Notes: a model not told the origin generated them from the sequence alone. DNA of 64,000 bases from Streptomyces sp. WMMC940 (GCF_027460265.1 NZ_JAPZBC010000001.1:5746001-5810000); one strand, 5' to 3'. Shown: positions 27,466 to 39,540, counted from the first letter of the stretch. Translations and numbers: made by a program.

Positions 27466-28266
27466 ATGGCCGGACCGACGACCGCCGAACGCGGCACCCG
27501 CAAGCCGAACGGACCGTCGTCGCCCGGCCGGCCCCGCAGGGGCGCGGTTCCGCGCCGCCCCCGGCTCCCCGCCCCCCGGGTCCTGCTCCCCCTGGTCGCC
27601 GCCGCCGTCCTCGCCGGCGGCGGCCTGTGGGTGCTGTACGGCTCCTCCTGGGCCCGGGCCGAGCAGGTGGAGGTCTCCGGTACGCGGGTTCTGACGCCTC
27701 GTGAGGTCGAGGCGGCGGCCGGCGTGCCGCTCGGGACCCCCCTGGTCTCCGTGGATCTGGACGGCATCGAGAGCCGGCTCCGCGACCGGCTCGCCCGCAT
27801 CGACTCGGTCGAGGCCGAACGCTCGTGGCCGCACGGCGTCGTGCTCCGGGTGACGGAGCGGGTGCCCGTCCTCCTCATGCGCAAGGGTGCCCGGTTCGTC
27901 GAAGTCGACGCCAAGGGCGTCCGGTTCGCCACGGTGGACAAAGCGCCCGAAGGCGTACCGTTCGTGGAGATGACGGCGAATCAGTCACCCAGCGTCGCGC
28001 GCTTCGGGGGGCGGCGGCTGCTGAAGGGGGCGGCCCTGGTCGTCTCCCAACTCCCCGCCGGGATCGCCGGCGACCTCCGGAGCCTACAAGTCATTTCGTA
28101 CGATTCCCTCACTCTGAAGTTGACGCGTGGCCGTGAGGTGATGTGGGGCAGCAGCGAGGACGGCGAGGTCAAGGCCCGTACGCTCACCGCTCTGATGAAG
28201 GCCGCTCCCCGTGCCCGGCGCTTCGACGTGAGTGCCGCCACCGCTCCTGCCGTGTCGGCGAGTTGA
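27466..28266 (+). CDS. ftsQ: Cell division protein FtsQ (DivIB)
   Basis: 266 aa from an ATG at 27466 with GGGAG upstream. A basic Arg/Pro-rich cytoplasmic tail (~40 residues) is followed by one transmembrane helix (VLLPLVAAAVLAGGGLWVLY) and an extracytoplasmic POTRA domain (VEVSGTRVLTPREVEAAAGV). The FtsQ domain contains IDSVEAERSWPHGVVLRVTE (Trp-Pro is conserved). FtsQ is a structural core of the divisome and links FtsL/FtsB to the rest. The C-terminus, about 70 residues after LPAGIAGDLRSL, is normal for actinobacteria. Confidence 0.92.
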   Translation: MAGPTTAERGTRKPNGPSSPGRPRRGAVPRRPRLPAPRVLLPLVAAAVLAGGGLWVLYGSSWARAEQVEVSGTRVLTPREVEAAAGVPLGTPLVSVDLDGIESRLRDRLARIDSVEAERSWPHGVVLRVTERVPVLLMRKGARFVEVDAKGVRFATVDKAPEGVPFVEMTANQSPSVARFGGRRLLKGAALVVSQLPAGIAGDLRSLQVISYDSLTLKLTRGREVMWGSSEDGEVKARTLTALMKAAPRARRFDVSAATAPAVSAS

Positions 28267-28356
28267 CGCACAAATGCGCAGGCCAGCACCCTGGTTGGTC
28301 AGCGCAACGGCTGATCACATAGGGTGAAAAGAAAAACGGGAGGTTCGGCGTGTTCG

Positions 28357-28386
28357 TTGAACGCACGCCACTTGTCGACTTAGTGT
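28357..28386 (+). promoter_or_regulatory. Candidate main ftsZ promoter
   Basis: -35 TTGAAC (28357-28362), an 18-bp spacer and -10 TAGTGT (28381-28386), about 160 bp upstream of the ftsZ GTG. Streptomyces ftsZ is known to have several promoters, one of them strongly raised at sporulation; this one has the strongest promoter-like layout in the gap. Confidence 0.55.
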
Positions 28387-28419
28387 CTCGTTCGAGAGAG
28401 TCCAGGAAGCAGAGACACT
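28382..28419. promoter_or_regulatory. Inverted pair of GACAC (WhiA-type) motifs at the ftsZ promoter
   Basis: The 8-bp arms AGTGTCTC (28382-28389) and GAGACACT (28412-28419) are perfectly inverted. Each contains the GACAC core reported for the sporulation regulator WhiA (28383-28387 on minus, 28414-28418 on plus). The first overlaps the -10 box of the candidate promoter. ftsZ is a known WhiA-dependent gene in Streptomyces; binding at exactly these bases is inferred. Confidence 0.5.
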
Positions 28420-28422
28420 GGT

Positions 28423-28447
28423 AACCCTAAACTTCAACGTTAGGGTT
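28423..28447 (+). promoter_or_regulatory. AACCCTAA inverted repeat in the ftsZ leader
   Basis: AACCCTAA (28423-28430) and TTAGGGTT (28440-28447) are exact 8-bp inverted arms around 9 nt, about 100 bp before the ftsZ start. It is AT-richer than its surroundings. It could be a protein site or an mRNA hairpin. Confidence 0.4.
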
Positions 28448-28546
28448 TGGGTCGGCATTTCGGACCGTCCCAATCGGCATCCGTCGTCGCGGCGCGGCCA
28501 CCACCGCGAAGCGGCGACTCGTAACTCGAGGCGAGAGGCCTTCGAC

Positions 28547-29752
28547 GTGGCAGCACCGCAGAACTACCTCGCAGTCATCAAGGTCATCGGTGTCGGCGGC
28601 GGTGGTGTCAATGCCATCAACCGAATGATCGAGGTCGGCCTCAAGGGCGTCGAGTTCATCGCGATCAACACCGACGCGCAAGCCCTGTTGATGAGCGACG
28701 CCGACGTCAAGCTCGACGTCGGCCGCGAACTCACCCGCGGGCTCGGGGCCGGAGCCAACCCGGCCGTCGGTCGCAAGGCGGCAGAGGACCACCGAGAGGA
28801 GATCGAGGAGGTCCTGAAGGGGGCCGACATGGTCTTCGTCACCGCCGGTGAAGGCGGCGGCACCGGCACCGGCGGCGCACCCGTCGTGGCCAACATCGCG
28901 CGTTCGCTCGGCGCCCTCACCATCGGTGTGGTCACCCGGCCCTTCACCTTCGAGGGCCGCCGCCGCGCCAACCAGGCGGAGGACGGCATCGCCGAACTCC
29001 GCGAAGAGGTCGACACCCTCATCGTCATCCCGAACGACCGGCTGCTGTCCATCTCGGACCGCCAGGTCAGCGTGCTCGACGCGTTCAAGTCCGCGGACCA
29101 GGTGCTGCTGTCCGGCGTCCAGGGCATCACCGACCTCATCACCACGCCCGGTCTCATCAACCTCGACTTCGCCGACGTCAAGTCCGTCATGTCCGAGGCC
29201 GGCTCCGCCCTCATGGGCATCGGCTCGGCCCGCGGCGACGACCGCGCGGTGGCCGCGGCCGAGATGGCGATCTCCTCGCCGTTGCTGGAGGCGTCCATCG
29301 ACGGCGCCCGCGGTGTACTGCTCTCGATCTCCGGTGGCTCCGACCTCGGTCTGTTCGAGATCAACGAGGCCGCCCAGCTGGTCAGCGAGGCCGCCCACCC
29401 CGAGGCCAACATCATCTTCGGTGCCGTCATCGACGACGCGCTGGGCGACGAGGTGCGGGTGACCGTCATCGCGGCCGGCTTCGACGGCGGCCAGCCCCCC
29501 GCCCGCCGCGACAACGTGATCGGTTCCTCCTCCGCCAAGCGCGAGGAGCCCGCCCCGGCCGCCCGGCCGGAGCCGGCGCGCTCCCTCGGCGGACTGGGCG
29601 CCGTGCCGCCGCGCGAGGAGTCCGCCCCCGCGGAGCCGGCACCCGCGGCGAACGAGACCTCCGTCCCGCAGACCCCGTCGCCGCAGGTGCCGCCCGCCCG
29701 GCCGTACGACAGCTCGGCCGAGGAACTGGACGTCCCGGACTTCCTGAAGTGA
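28547..29752 (+). CDS. ftsZ: Cell division GTPase FtsZ
   Basis: 401 aa from a GTG at 28547 with GAGAGG upstream. FtsZ polymerises into the Z-ring or, in Streptomyces, the ladders that lay down sporulation septa. The tubulin signature GGGTGTGG is at about 103-110, preceded by VFVTAGEG. The T7 synergy region [11 protein letters not shown] is present. The variable linker runs from about 320 to 385, and the conserved C-terminal peptide is LDVPDFLK, which binds SepF here because FtsA is absent. The GTPase domain begins [21 protein letters not shown] as expected. Confidence 0.98.
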   Translation: MAAPQNYLAVIKVIGVGGGGVNAINRMIEVGLKGVEFIAINTDAQALLMSDADVKLDVGRELTRGLGAGANPAVGRKAAEDHREEIEEVLKGADMVFVTAGEGGGTGTGGAPVVANIARSLGALTIGVVTRPFTFEGRRRANQAEDGIAELREEVDTLIVIPNDRLLSISDRQVSVLDAFKSADQVLLSGVQGITDLITTPGLINLDFADVKSVMSEAGSALMGIGSARGDDRAVAAAEMAISSPLLEASIDGARGVLLSISGGSDLGLFEINEAAQLVSEAAHPEANIIFGAVIDDALGDEVRVTVIAAGFDGGQPPARRDNVIGSSSAKREEPAPAARPEPARSLGGLGAVPPREESAPAEPAPAANETSVPQTPSPQVPPARPYDSSAEELDVPDFLK

Positions 29753-29759
29753 TCTTGAA

Positions 29760-30506
29760 GTGATAGGGGAGCACAACAGAGTGAGCGGCGCCCACTTCGC
29801 CTTCACCGACCGGTGGGGCGGAGTGAGCGCCGCTCCGTACGACGAGCTCAATCTCGGCGGCGCGGTCGGTGACGACCCCGTCGCCGTCCGTACGAACCGG
29901 GAACTCGCGGCCGGGCGGCTGGGCATCGACCCGGGGCTCGTCGTCTGGATGAACCAGGTGCACGGCCGGGACGTCGCCGTCGTCGACGGGCCCTGGACGG
30001 GCCCGGACGTCCCGGCCGTCGACGCGGTGGTCACCTCCCGGCGCGGGCTTCCGCTCGCGGTCCTCACCGCCGACTGCACACCGGTACTGCTCGCCGACCC
30101 GGTCGCCGGAGTGGTGGGCGCGGCCCATGCCGGACGCCCCGGGATGGTGACCGGGGTGGTGCCCGCCGCGGTCGGGGCGATGGTCCGGCTCGGCGCCGAA
30201 CCGTCCCGCATCACCGCCCGGACCGGGCCTTCGGTCTGCGGACGGTGCTACGAAGTGCCCGAGGCCATGCGGGCGCAGGTCGCCGAGGCCGAGCCCGCGG
30301 CCTGGGCCGAGACCGGCTGGGGCACCCCGGCCGTGGACGTCGCCGCCGGAGTGCACGCCCAGCTCGAAGCCCTCGGCGTGCGTGACCGGAGCGCGTCGCC
30401 GGTCTGCACACTGGAGTCGGGAGACCACTTCTCCTACCGACGCGACCGCACCACCGGCCGGCTCGCCGGATATGTCTGGCTGGACCGCGAAAGAGACGAC
30501 GCATGA
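29760..30506 (+). CDS. pgeF: PgeF/YfiH-family (DUF152) peptidoglycan-editing protein
   Basis: 248 aa with the GTG at 29760; a GTG at 29781, which has AGGGGAG at good distance, would give 241 aa. The copper/zinc-type histidine and cysteine residues of the family are present: NQVHGRDV, VLTADCTPVLLAD, AAHAGRPGM and the C-terminal GDHFSYRRD. Formerly annotated as a laccase-like multicopper oxidase; members are now linked to purine nucleoside phosphorylase/deaminase activity and, in E. coli, to removing wrongly inserted residues from peptidoglycan precursors. Its place directly behind ftsZ is conserved in actinobacteria. It overlaps yggS by 4 bp. Confidence 0.9.
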   Translation: MIGEHNRVSGAHFAFTDRWGGVSAAPYDELNLGGAVGDDPVAVRTNRELAAGRLGIDPGLVVWMNQVHGRDVAVVDGPWTGPDVPAVDAVVTSRRGLPLAVLTADCTPVLLADPVAGVVGAAHAGRPGMVTGVVPAAVGAMVRLGAEPSRITARTGPSVCGRCYEVPEAMRAQVAEAEPAAWAETGWGTPAVDVAAGVHAQLEALGVRDRSASPVCTLESGDHFSYRRDRTTGRLAGYVWLDRERDDA

Positions 30507-31222
30507 CCGACCGCAGAACCGAACTCGCCGAGAACCTCGAGAGGGTGGAGGAACGTATCGCCTCCGCCTGCGCCGCGGCCGGACGCAAGCGGGAGGAGGT
30601 GACCCTCATCGTGGTCACCAAGACCTACCCCGCCGGCGACGTGCGGCTGCTGCACGAACTCGGTGTGCGGAACGTCGCCGAGAACAAGGACCAGGAGGCG
30701 GCCCCGAAGGCGGCCGCCTGCTCGGATCTGTCACTCACCTGGCACTTCGTCGGTCAGCTTCAGACAAATAAGGCGCGTTCCGTCGCTGGTTATGCCGATA
30801 TCGTGCAGTCCGTTGACCGGCTGAAGCTCGTCCGCGCCCTGTCCGCGGCGGCGGTCCGCGCCGAGCGCGAACTGGGCTGCCTCATCCAGGTCGCCCTCGA
30901 CGCGGAGTCGGGGCGGCAGGGTGACCGCGGCGGCGTCGCGCCCGACGACATCGGGGAGTTGGCCGCCGCGGTGGACGGGGCACCGGGGCTCCGGCTCGAC
31001 GGACTGATGACGGTCGCCCCGCTCGAGGGGCCCTACGCCGGGCGTCAACAGGCCGCTTTCGAGCGGCTGATGGAATTCTCATCCCGCCTGCGCGCGGACC
31101 GTCCGGCTGCGAACATGGTGTCGGCAGGGATGAGTGCGGACCTCGAGCAGGCCGTGGCGGCCGGGGCGACACACGTGCGCGTCGGTACGGCGGTGCTCGG
31201 AGTCCGACCCCGGCTCGGGTAA
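30503..31222 (+). CDS. YggS/PLPBP-family pyridoxal-phosphate homeostasis protein
   Basis: 239 aa; start overlaps the pgeF stop (ATGA). A TIM-barrel PLP-binding protein without enzyme activity. The PLP lysine lies in [16 protein letters not shown], and [28 protein letters not shown] and [15 protein letters not shown] are conserved, with the phosphate-binding [20 protein letters not shown] (read [12 protein letters not shown]) at the end. It buffers free pyridoxal phosphate and affects amino-acid metabolism. The gene is a regular dcw member between ftsZ and sepF in Gram-positive bacteria. Confidence 0.94.
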   Translation: MTDRRTELAENLERVEERIASACAAAGRKREEVTLIVVTKTYPAGDVRLLHELGVRNVAENKDQEAAPKAAACSDLSLTWHFVGQLQTNKARSVAGYADIVQSVDRLKLVRALSAAAVRAERELGCLIQVALDAESGRQGDRGGVAPDDIGELAAAVDGAPGLRLDGLMTVAPLEGPYAGRQQAAFERLMEFSSRLRADRPAANMVSAGMSADLEQAVAAGATHVRVGTAVLGVRPRLG

Positions 31223-31356
31223 CGTCGCGAAGCAAGTCGGACCACAGCAGAAAATATGGTCATTTCCGTCGAAAGGCGGACGGGCCGAGTGGATCGCGGG
31301 CACTTGGTGACGTAGCCGAACGAAGCCGATCCACCACAGAGCGGAGGACTCAGAGA

Positions 31357-32004
31357 ATGGCCGGCGCGATGCGCAAGATGGCGGTCTACCTCGGCCTCGT
31401 GGAGGACGATGGGTACGACGGCCGGGGATTCGATCCCGACGACGACTTCGAACCCGAGATGGAGCCGGAGCCCGAGCGGGACCGTCGGCGCCACCAGCCC
31501 CCGCATCAGGTGGAACGGGAAGAACCGGTGCGGGTGGTCCAGCCCCCGGCACCGCGTGAGTCCGCGCCGCGACCGGCTCACGGGTCCGCGCCCGTGTCCA
31601 CTCCGCTCTCCGCGGAATCCGGACGTCCCGCACGAATCGCCCCCGTGGCATCCATCACACCTGAACGTCCCAGTCTGGAGAAGAACGCACCGGTGATCAT
31701 GCCCAAGGTCGTGTCCGAGCGGGAGCCGTACCGCATCACGACGCTGCACCCGAGGACGTACAACGAGGCCCGTACCATCGGGGAACACTTCCGCGAGGGC
31801 ACCCCGGTGATCATGAATCTGACCGAGATGGACGACACCGATGCGAAGCGACTTGTCGACTTTGCCGCGGGACTCGTCTTCGGCCTCCATGGCAGCATTG
31901 AGCGGGTGACTCAGAAGGTCTTCCTCCTCTCGCCTGCTAACGTCGATGTCACGGCGGAGGACAAGGCCCGCATCGCAGAGGGCGGGTTCTTCAACCAGAG
32001 CTAG
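31357..32004 (+). CDS. sepF: Cell division protein SepF
   Basis: 215 aa from an ATG at 31357, preceded by GGAGG and in line with the family's N-terminal amphipathic membrane helix ([18 protein letters not shown]). An acidic/Pro-rich linker covers about residues 20-115. The C-terminal SepF domain ([56 protein letters not shown]) binds the FtsZ tail and anchors the Z-ring to the membrane. In Streptomyces, which lacks FtsA, SepF is the main candidate anchor. A 134-bp gap separates it from yggS and may hold its own promoter. Confidence 0.95.
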   Translation: MAGAMRKMAVYLGLVEDDGYDGRGFDPDDDFEPEMEPEPERDRRRHQPPHQVEREEPVRVVQPPAPRESAPRPAHGSAPVSTPLSAESGRPARIAPVASITPERPSLEKNAPVIMPKVVSEREPYRITTLHPRTYNEARTIGEHFREGTPVIMNLTEMDDTDAKRLVDFAAGLVFGLHGSIERVTQKVFLLSPANVDVTAEDKARIAEGGFFNQS

Positions 32005-32081
32005 AACGAGCCAGAACACGACCGAGGGAACAACCCGGCCGCAAGGCCGGCAACGAGAGCCAGGGGAGAGGGAAGCACGGG

Positions 32082-32378
32082 ATGGGCGTCGCACTGCAGG
32101 TGATCTACATCGCTCTGATGTGCTTCCTCATCGTGCTGATTTTCCGGCTGGTCATGGACTACGTCTTCCAGTTCGCCCGCTCGTGGCAACCCGGGAGGGC
32201 GATGGTGGTCGTCCTGGAGGCCACCTACACTGTCACCGATCCACCGCTCAAGCTTCTGCGGCGGTTCATTCCGCCGCTGCGTCTCGGGGGCGTGGCACTC
32301 GATCTGTCCTTCTTCGTTCTGATGATCATCGTTTACATCCTGATCTCCGTCGTGAGCAGTGTGGGGAGAGGGATGTGA
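32082..32378 (+). CDS. YggT-family membrane protein
   Basis: 98 aa from an ATG at 32082. Two transmembrane helices (LQVIYIALMCFLIVLIFRLV and LDLSFFVLMIIVYILISVV) flank a cytoplasmic or periplasmic segment with the family signature VTDPPLKLLRRFIPPL. YggT/Ycf19 proteins are linked to envelope or membrane homeostasis. The gene lies between sepF and divIVA in most actinobacteria. A GACAC motif lies at 32381-32385, just after its stop. Confidence 0.9.
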   Translation: MGVALQVIYIALMCFLIVLIFRLVMDYVFQFARSWQPGRAMVVVLEATYTVTDPPLKLLRRFIPPLRLGGVALDLSFFVLMIIVYILISVVSSVGRGM

Positions 32379-32427
32379 ACGACACGGTCTTGCCGACTGC
32401 CGACGACTACGTAGAGGTGAAGTAGAG

Positions 32428-33510
32428 ATGCCGCTGACCCCCGAGGACGTGCGGAACAAGCAGTTCACGACCGTCCGCCTCCGAGAAGGCTATGACGAGG
32501 ACGAGGTCGATGCCTTTCTCGATGAGGTCGAAGCCGAGCTGACGCGCCTCCTCCGAGAGAACGAGGACCTGCGCGCAAAGCTGGCGGCGGCGACCCGTGC
32601 GGCCGCGCAGAACCAGCAGCAGCAGGGCATGCGCAAGCCGCCGGAGCCGCAGGACGGCCGCGGTCCCGGCGCTCCCGTGCCCGCCGCCATATCCGGACCC
32701 CCCGTCCAGCAGCAGCCCCCGCAGATGGGTCCCCCCCAGCTGCCCGGTGGAGCTCCTCAGCTGCCGGCCGGTCCCGGTGGTCACGGCCCCCAGGGGCACC
32801 CGCAGGGTGGTCCGATGGGTCCCGGCCCGATGCAGGGCGGTCCCATGGGTGGTCCGATGGGCGGCCCCATGGGTGGTCACGGCGGCCCCCAGCTCCCGGG
32901 TCAGGGCCCTGGAGGCGACAGTGCCGCGCGCGTGCTGTCGCTGGCCCAGCAGACCGCCGACCAGGCGATCGCGGAGGCCCGTTCCGAGGCCAACAAGATC
33001 GTCGGCGAGGCCCGGTCCCGTGCCGAGGGCCTGGAGCGGGACGCCCGCGCCAAGGCCGACGCGCTGGAGCGGGACGCGCAGGAGAAGCACCGCGTCGCGA
33101 TGGGCTCGCTCGAGTCCGCCCGCGCCACGCTCGAGCGCAAGGTCGAGGACCTGCGCGGCTTCGAGCGCGAGTACCGCACGCGTCTGAAGTCGTACCTGGA
33201 GAGCCAGCTGCGCCAGCTGGAGACCCAGTCCGACGACTCGCTGGCCCCGCCGCGGACCCCGGCGGCCGCGTCGCTGCCCCCGTCCCCCTCGATGGCTCCG
33301 GCCGGCGCCGGCGCCCCCTCCTTCGGCGGGAACCAGGCGATGGGCGGCAACCAGGGCATGGGCGGCGCCCCGTCGTACGGCGGTCAGCAGCAGATGTCTC
33401 CGGCGATGACCCAGCCGATGGCGCCGGTGCGGCCGCAGGGCGGTCCGCAGCCGATGCAGCAGGCGCCGTCGCCGATGCGCGGATTCCTCATCGACGAGGA
33501 CGACAACTGA
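32428..33510 (+). CDS. divIVA: Polar growth determinant DivIVA (Wag31-type)
   Basis: 360 aa from an ATG at 32428; the upstream in-frame extension to 32359 lacks conserved sequence. The N-terminal membrane-curvature domain is MPLTPEDVRNKQFTTVRLRE then GYDEDEVDAFLDEVEAELTRLL (residues 1-50). A Gln/Pro/Gly/Met-rich linker (~60-165) with repeated GGPM units follows. A long second coiled coil spans about 170-275 (ARVLSLAQQTADQAIAEARS, AEGLERDARAKADALERDAQ), and a disordered tail ends in GFLIDEDDN. In Streptomyces it marks hyphal tips, directs apical wall growth and is essential. The strong hairpin at 33555-33596 ends the cluster. Confidence 0.96.
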   Translation: MPLTPEDVRNKQFTTVRLREGYDEDEVDAFLDEVEAELTRLLRENEDLRAKLAAATRAAAQNQQQQGMRKPPEPQDGRGPGAPVPAAISGPPVQQQPPQMGPPQLPGGAPQLPAGPGGHGPQGHPQGGPMGPGPMQGGPMGGPMGGPMGGHGGPQLPGQGPGGDSAARVLSLAQQTADQAIAEARSEANKIVGEARSRAEGLERDARAKADALERDAQEKHRVAMGSLESARATLERKVEDLRGFEREYRTRLKSYLESQLRQLETQSDDSLAPPRTPAAASLPPSPSMAPAGAGAPSFGGNQAMGGNQGMGGAPSYGGQQQMSPAMTQPMAPVRPQGGPQPMQQAPSPMRGFLIDEDDN

Positions 33511-33554
33511 CGGCGGGCCACGGCGCGGAGCGCGCTCGGCCGTCGGCAGGCTGA

Positions 33555-33596
33555 AACGGGCCGGGCCCGGGACCAACGTCCCGGGCCCGGCCCGTT
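33555..33596 (+). terminator. 18-bp stem-loop terminating the dcw cluster
   Basis: Arms 33555-33572 and 33579-33596 are perfectly complementary with a 6-nt loop, 45 bp after the divIVA stop. Confidence 0.85.
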
Positions 33597-33801
33597 CTTG
33601 TGCTCGGGCCCGCGGTGGCGGATGCCGCGCTTCGGGGGCGCGGCCGGGCACGTGAGCGCGATGTCCCCCGTGCGGGGCGTGATCCCCGCGGCCACGCGGA
33701 GGCCCGCCCTCCCGGATGGCGGGGTCCGTGCCACGCGGTCGACGGTCCGTGTCGAAGGCCCTGCCCTGCCGACGTGTGCGGCGCGGACGACCCACGCGAA
33801 A

Positions 33802-33829
33802 GGGTCCGGCCCCCGAAGGGGCCGGACCC
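33802..33829 (-). terminator. 12-bp stem-loop terminating ileS
   Basis: Arms 33802-33813 and 33818-33829 pair perfectly around CGAA, 23 bp past the ileS stop on the minus strand. Confidence 0.8.
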
Positions 33830-33851
33830 ACGATGCGAGGCGCGGTACGGG

Positions 33852-37007
<3,156 letters not shown>

Positions 37008-37009
37008 GT

Positions 37010-37286
37010 ACGGCTCCTCCAACGGAGTGTGTCTCTTCCGTCGGAGGGACGAGAGCCGATGCGCTGCGCTCCCGCGGTACCACCCTCCTTGGCCCTCCGG
37101 CGCGCGGCCGGACGGCCCCCTCATTGGGGTCGCGATGCCGGTTCTACTGGCCCTGGGCTGCCCGTGGGCGTTCTTCCGGCGGCTCCGGGGTGATCCTTCG
37201 CACCGCGCTCGCCCCCGGGCTCTCACCGTCCCCGGGTCGCTCATGGCTGCGTACGACGCTACTCGTCCCCATCCACGCCTTTCGCT
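37010..37286 (-). promoter_or_regulatory. Isoleucine T-box riboswitch controlling ileS translation
   Basis: Read on the minus strand: a start motif GACGAGTAG (near 37267-37259), a specifier ATC (37194-37192) in AAGGATCACC, and the canonical T-box GGGTGGTACCGCGG (37085-37072). Next comes a hairpin (37046-37037 with 37026-37017; 10 pairs, one G-U) that covers part of the GGAGGAG ribosome-binding site. There is no terminator T-run. This fits the translational T-boxes known for actinobacterial ileS: uncharged tRNA-Ile would free the ribosome-binding site. A -10-like TACACT lies at 37298-37293, placing the transcript start near 37286. Confidence 0.9.
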
Positions 37287-37581
37287 TCGCCCAGTGTACG
37301 GGCCCGGGCGGGTGGGGGCCGACCGGATTTCCCGGCCGGCGGCGGGCCGGAGGCCGGGCCGCGCATGACCCGAATGGCCACACGGGGCCCGGTGGGTCCC
37401 GGCGGTACCCGCCCGGCGGATTAGGGGGCGGGGAGCTGGGCACAACGGATGCAGGCTCGCGTTGGGGAAGGCGCGGGGCGGGCCGGACAGGCGGCGTGCC
37501 CCGTTGCCGCGGCGCTGGGGTCGATTTATCGTCCCAGCACGATTCGCGAGCAAGATCACAATATGTGAAGGGGCCGCGGCC
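37287..37581. other. Divergent promoter region of ileS and the DksA-like gene
   Basis: A 295-bp stretch with no gene. The minus-strand TACACT (37298-37293) is a candidate ileS -10. On the plus strand TTGCCG and TATCGT, 17 bp apart near 37504-37532, could serve the DksA-like gene. Both are weak predictions. Confidence 0.35.
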
Positions 37582-38802
37582 ATGGTGGCGAAGAAGACCG
37601 CCGTGAAGAAGACGGCGTCAGCCAGGTCCACCGCCGCTGCGGGGGCGGCGGCCAAGGAGACGAACGGCAAGAAGAGCGCCGTCGCGAAGAAGACCACCAG
37701 GAGGGTGACGAAGACGGTCCCTTCCGGCGCGAACGCGCACGAAGGGTCCGGGGCCAAGTCCGCGGAACCCGCCAGGAAGGCCGCGCGGAAGACCACGGCG
37801 GCGGCGGCCAAGCGTTCCGCCGCCGGCCCGTCCGCGGGCGCCGCGAAGTCCGCGGCGGCGAGGAGCCCGAAGGGCCACGCCCGGGAGCACCCGGCCGAGG
37901 AGGCGGGGGAGCGGCGGGCGGGAGCGGCCGCGGAGCAGGCGGAGGAGGCCGCGGAGGCACCGGCGAAGGAAGCGGGCCGGAAGGCGGCGAGGAAGGCGAC
38001 CGCGCGGGCCGCCGCGCGGTCCGGCGCCGGTTCGGGGACCACGGGTACCGCGAGGGCCTCGGGCACGGGCTCGAAGGCGGCGGAAGCCGGTTCGAAGACC
38101 ACCCGAGGCAGGAAGACCGCCGCGGGCACGAAGAAGGGCACGGCCGCGCGGAAGACCGCGACAGGCAGGGAGACGGCGGGGCGCTCGGCGGCGCCCTCGG
38201 CGGCCGCGGCCGCGAAGGCGCCGGGCAGGAAGGCGGCTGCGAGGGCAGGCGCCAGGAAGGCCGCCACGGCGGCCGGGGAAGCGGTCGAGGCCGCGGAGCA
38301 GACGGGAGCCAGGACGGTGGCAGCCAAGAAGAGCGCGGGCGGGTCCGGTACGGCCACGAAGGACACCGCGCCGCCGGTGCCGCAGGCCCGTGTCGCCGCG
38401 GCACCGGGAGACCTCGCGGTACGGCCGGGGGAGGACCCGTGGACGCCGGAGGAGGTCGCCGAGGCGCGCGCCGAGCTGGAGAGCGAGCTGGCCCGGCTGC
38501 AGGCCGAGATCAGCCACTCCGAGGAGGCGCTGACCGGGCTGATGCGGGACTCCGGGGACGGCGCCGGGGACGACCAGGCCGACACCGGCACCAAGAACAT
38601 CACCCGGGAGCACGAGATGGCGCTGGCCGCCAACGCCCGCGAGATGGTCGAGCAGACCGATCGGGCCCTGCACCGGCTGGACGCGGGCACGTACGGCCTC
38701 TGCGAGATCTGCGGGAAGCCGATCGGCAAGGCGCGGATGCAGGCGTTCCCCCGGGCCACGCTGTGCGTGGAGGACAAGCAGAAGCAGGAGCGGCGGGGCT
38801 GA
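37582..38802 (+). CDS. DksA/TraR-type zinc-finger protein with histone H1-like N-terminus
   Basis: 406 aa from an ATG at 37582 (GAAGGGG ~10 bp upstream). The first ~280 residues are an Ala/Lys-rich disordered region with repeated AAKK/AARKA units like eukaryotic and actinobacterial histone H1-type tails. Residues ~285-406 form a DksA-like domain: a coiled-coil pair ([18 protein letters not shown] and [20 protein letters not shown]) and a C-terminal zinc region ([23 protein letters not shown], read [13 protein letters not shown]). Only three Cys are present, the usual fourth being Asp (CVED). DksA proteins act on RNA polymerase; here the tail may also bind DNA. An orthologue occupies this place in S. 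coelicolor. Confidence 0.88.
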   Translation: MVAKKTAVKKTASARSTAAAGAAAKETNGKKSAVAKKTTRRVTKTVPSGANAHEGSGAKSAEPARKAARKTTAAAAKRSAAGPSAGAAKSAAARSPKGHAREHPAEEAGERRAGAAAEQAEEAAEAPAKEAGRKAARKATARAAARSGAGSGTTGTARASGTGSKAAEAGSKTTRGRKTAAGTKKGTAARKTATGRETAGRSAAPSAAAAAKAPGRKAAARAGARKAATAAGEAVEAAEQTGARTVAAKKSAGGSGTATKDTAPPVPQARVAAAPGDLAVRPGEDPWTPEEVAEARAELESELARLQAEISHSEEALTGLMRDSGDGAGDDQADTGTKNITREHEMALAANAREMVEQTDRALHRLDAGTYGLCEICGKPIGKARMQAFPRATLCVEDKQKQERRG

Positions 38803-38901
38803 GCCCACCCCCGGCTCCGGGCTGCGCACGGTGTCCGGAGCCGGGCCCCACGTGTGTGCCGTACCCTCGTGACCAGTCAGCACCTAGGTTGAGGGACTCA
38901 C

Positions 38902-39462
38902 GTGGCAGAGGCGGAGCGCATCATCGGTACGCCGGACGTAGACGACGAGGCCGCGGCGCCCGCCGAGCGGCCCAGGGGCGGGCGCCGGATCTTCGCCCTG
39001 TTCGCGGTGGCCGCCGTGGCCTACGCGCTGGACCTCGCCACCAAGATGGTGGTCGTCGCCGAGCTGGAGCACCACCAGCCGATCCAGGTGATCGGCGACT
39101 GGCTGCGGTTCGAGGCGGTCCGCAACCCCGGAGCGGCGTTCGGCTTCGGCGAGGCGTTCACGATCATCTTCACGATCATCGCGGCGGTGGTGATCGTGGT
39201 GATCGCTCGGCTGGCTCGCAAGCTCTACAGCCTGCCGTGGGCCATCGCGCTCGGCATGCTGCTGGGCGGGGCGCTCGGCAATCTCACGGACCGGATCTTC
39301 CGTTCGCCGGGGGTCTTCGAGGGCGCGGTCGTCGACTTCATCGCGCCGAAGCACTTCGCCGTGTTCAACCTGGCCGACTCCGCGATCGTGTGCGGCGGCA
39401 TCCTGATCGTGATCCTGTCCTTCAAGGGCCTGGACCCGGACGGCACCGTCCACAAGGACTGA
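38902..39462 (+). CDS. lspA: Lipoprotein signal peptidase LspA
   Basis: 186 aa from a GTG at 38902 (GAGGGA upstream). LspA cleaves the signal peptide of diacylglyceryl-modified prolipoproteins in the membrane. Four transmembrane helices and the aspartic-protease motifs are present: [19 protein letters not shown] with the first catalytic Asp, and [10 protein letters not shown] with the second. The ~28-residue acidic N-terminal extension before the first helix is common in actinobacteria. Same strand as rluD, which starts 167 bp on. Confidence 0.96.
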   Translation: MAEAERIIGTPDVDDEAAAPAERPRGGRRIFALFAVAAVAYALDLATKMVVVAELEHHQPIQVIGDWLRFEAVRNPGAAFGFGEAFTIIFTIIAAVVIVVIARLARKLYSLPWAIALGMLLGGALGNLTDRIFRSPGVFEGAVVDFIAPKHFAVFNLADSAIVCGGILIVILSFKGLDPDGTVHKD

Positions 39463-39540
39463 GGCCGGCCGGACTCCGGCCGCGGCGGGCACGGGGAGCG
39501 AGCCGGCGGCGGAGCCCGCTCGGGGCGGCCCCGAGTCCGG

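Noticed and set aside
29743..29764. Tandem TGAAGTGAT repeat between ftsZ and pgeF
   Set aside because: Only two 11-bp units at a coupled gene junction; most simply a small duplication around the stop and start codons.
31289..31334. Inverted GTGGATCG/CGATCCAC upstream of sepF as an operator
   Set aside because: Arms are only 8 bp and 30 bp apart; not convincing without conservation.
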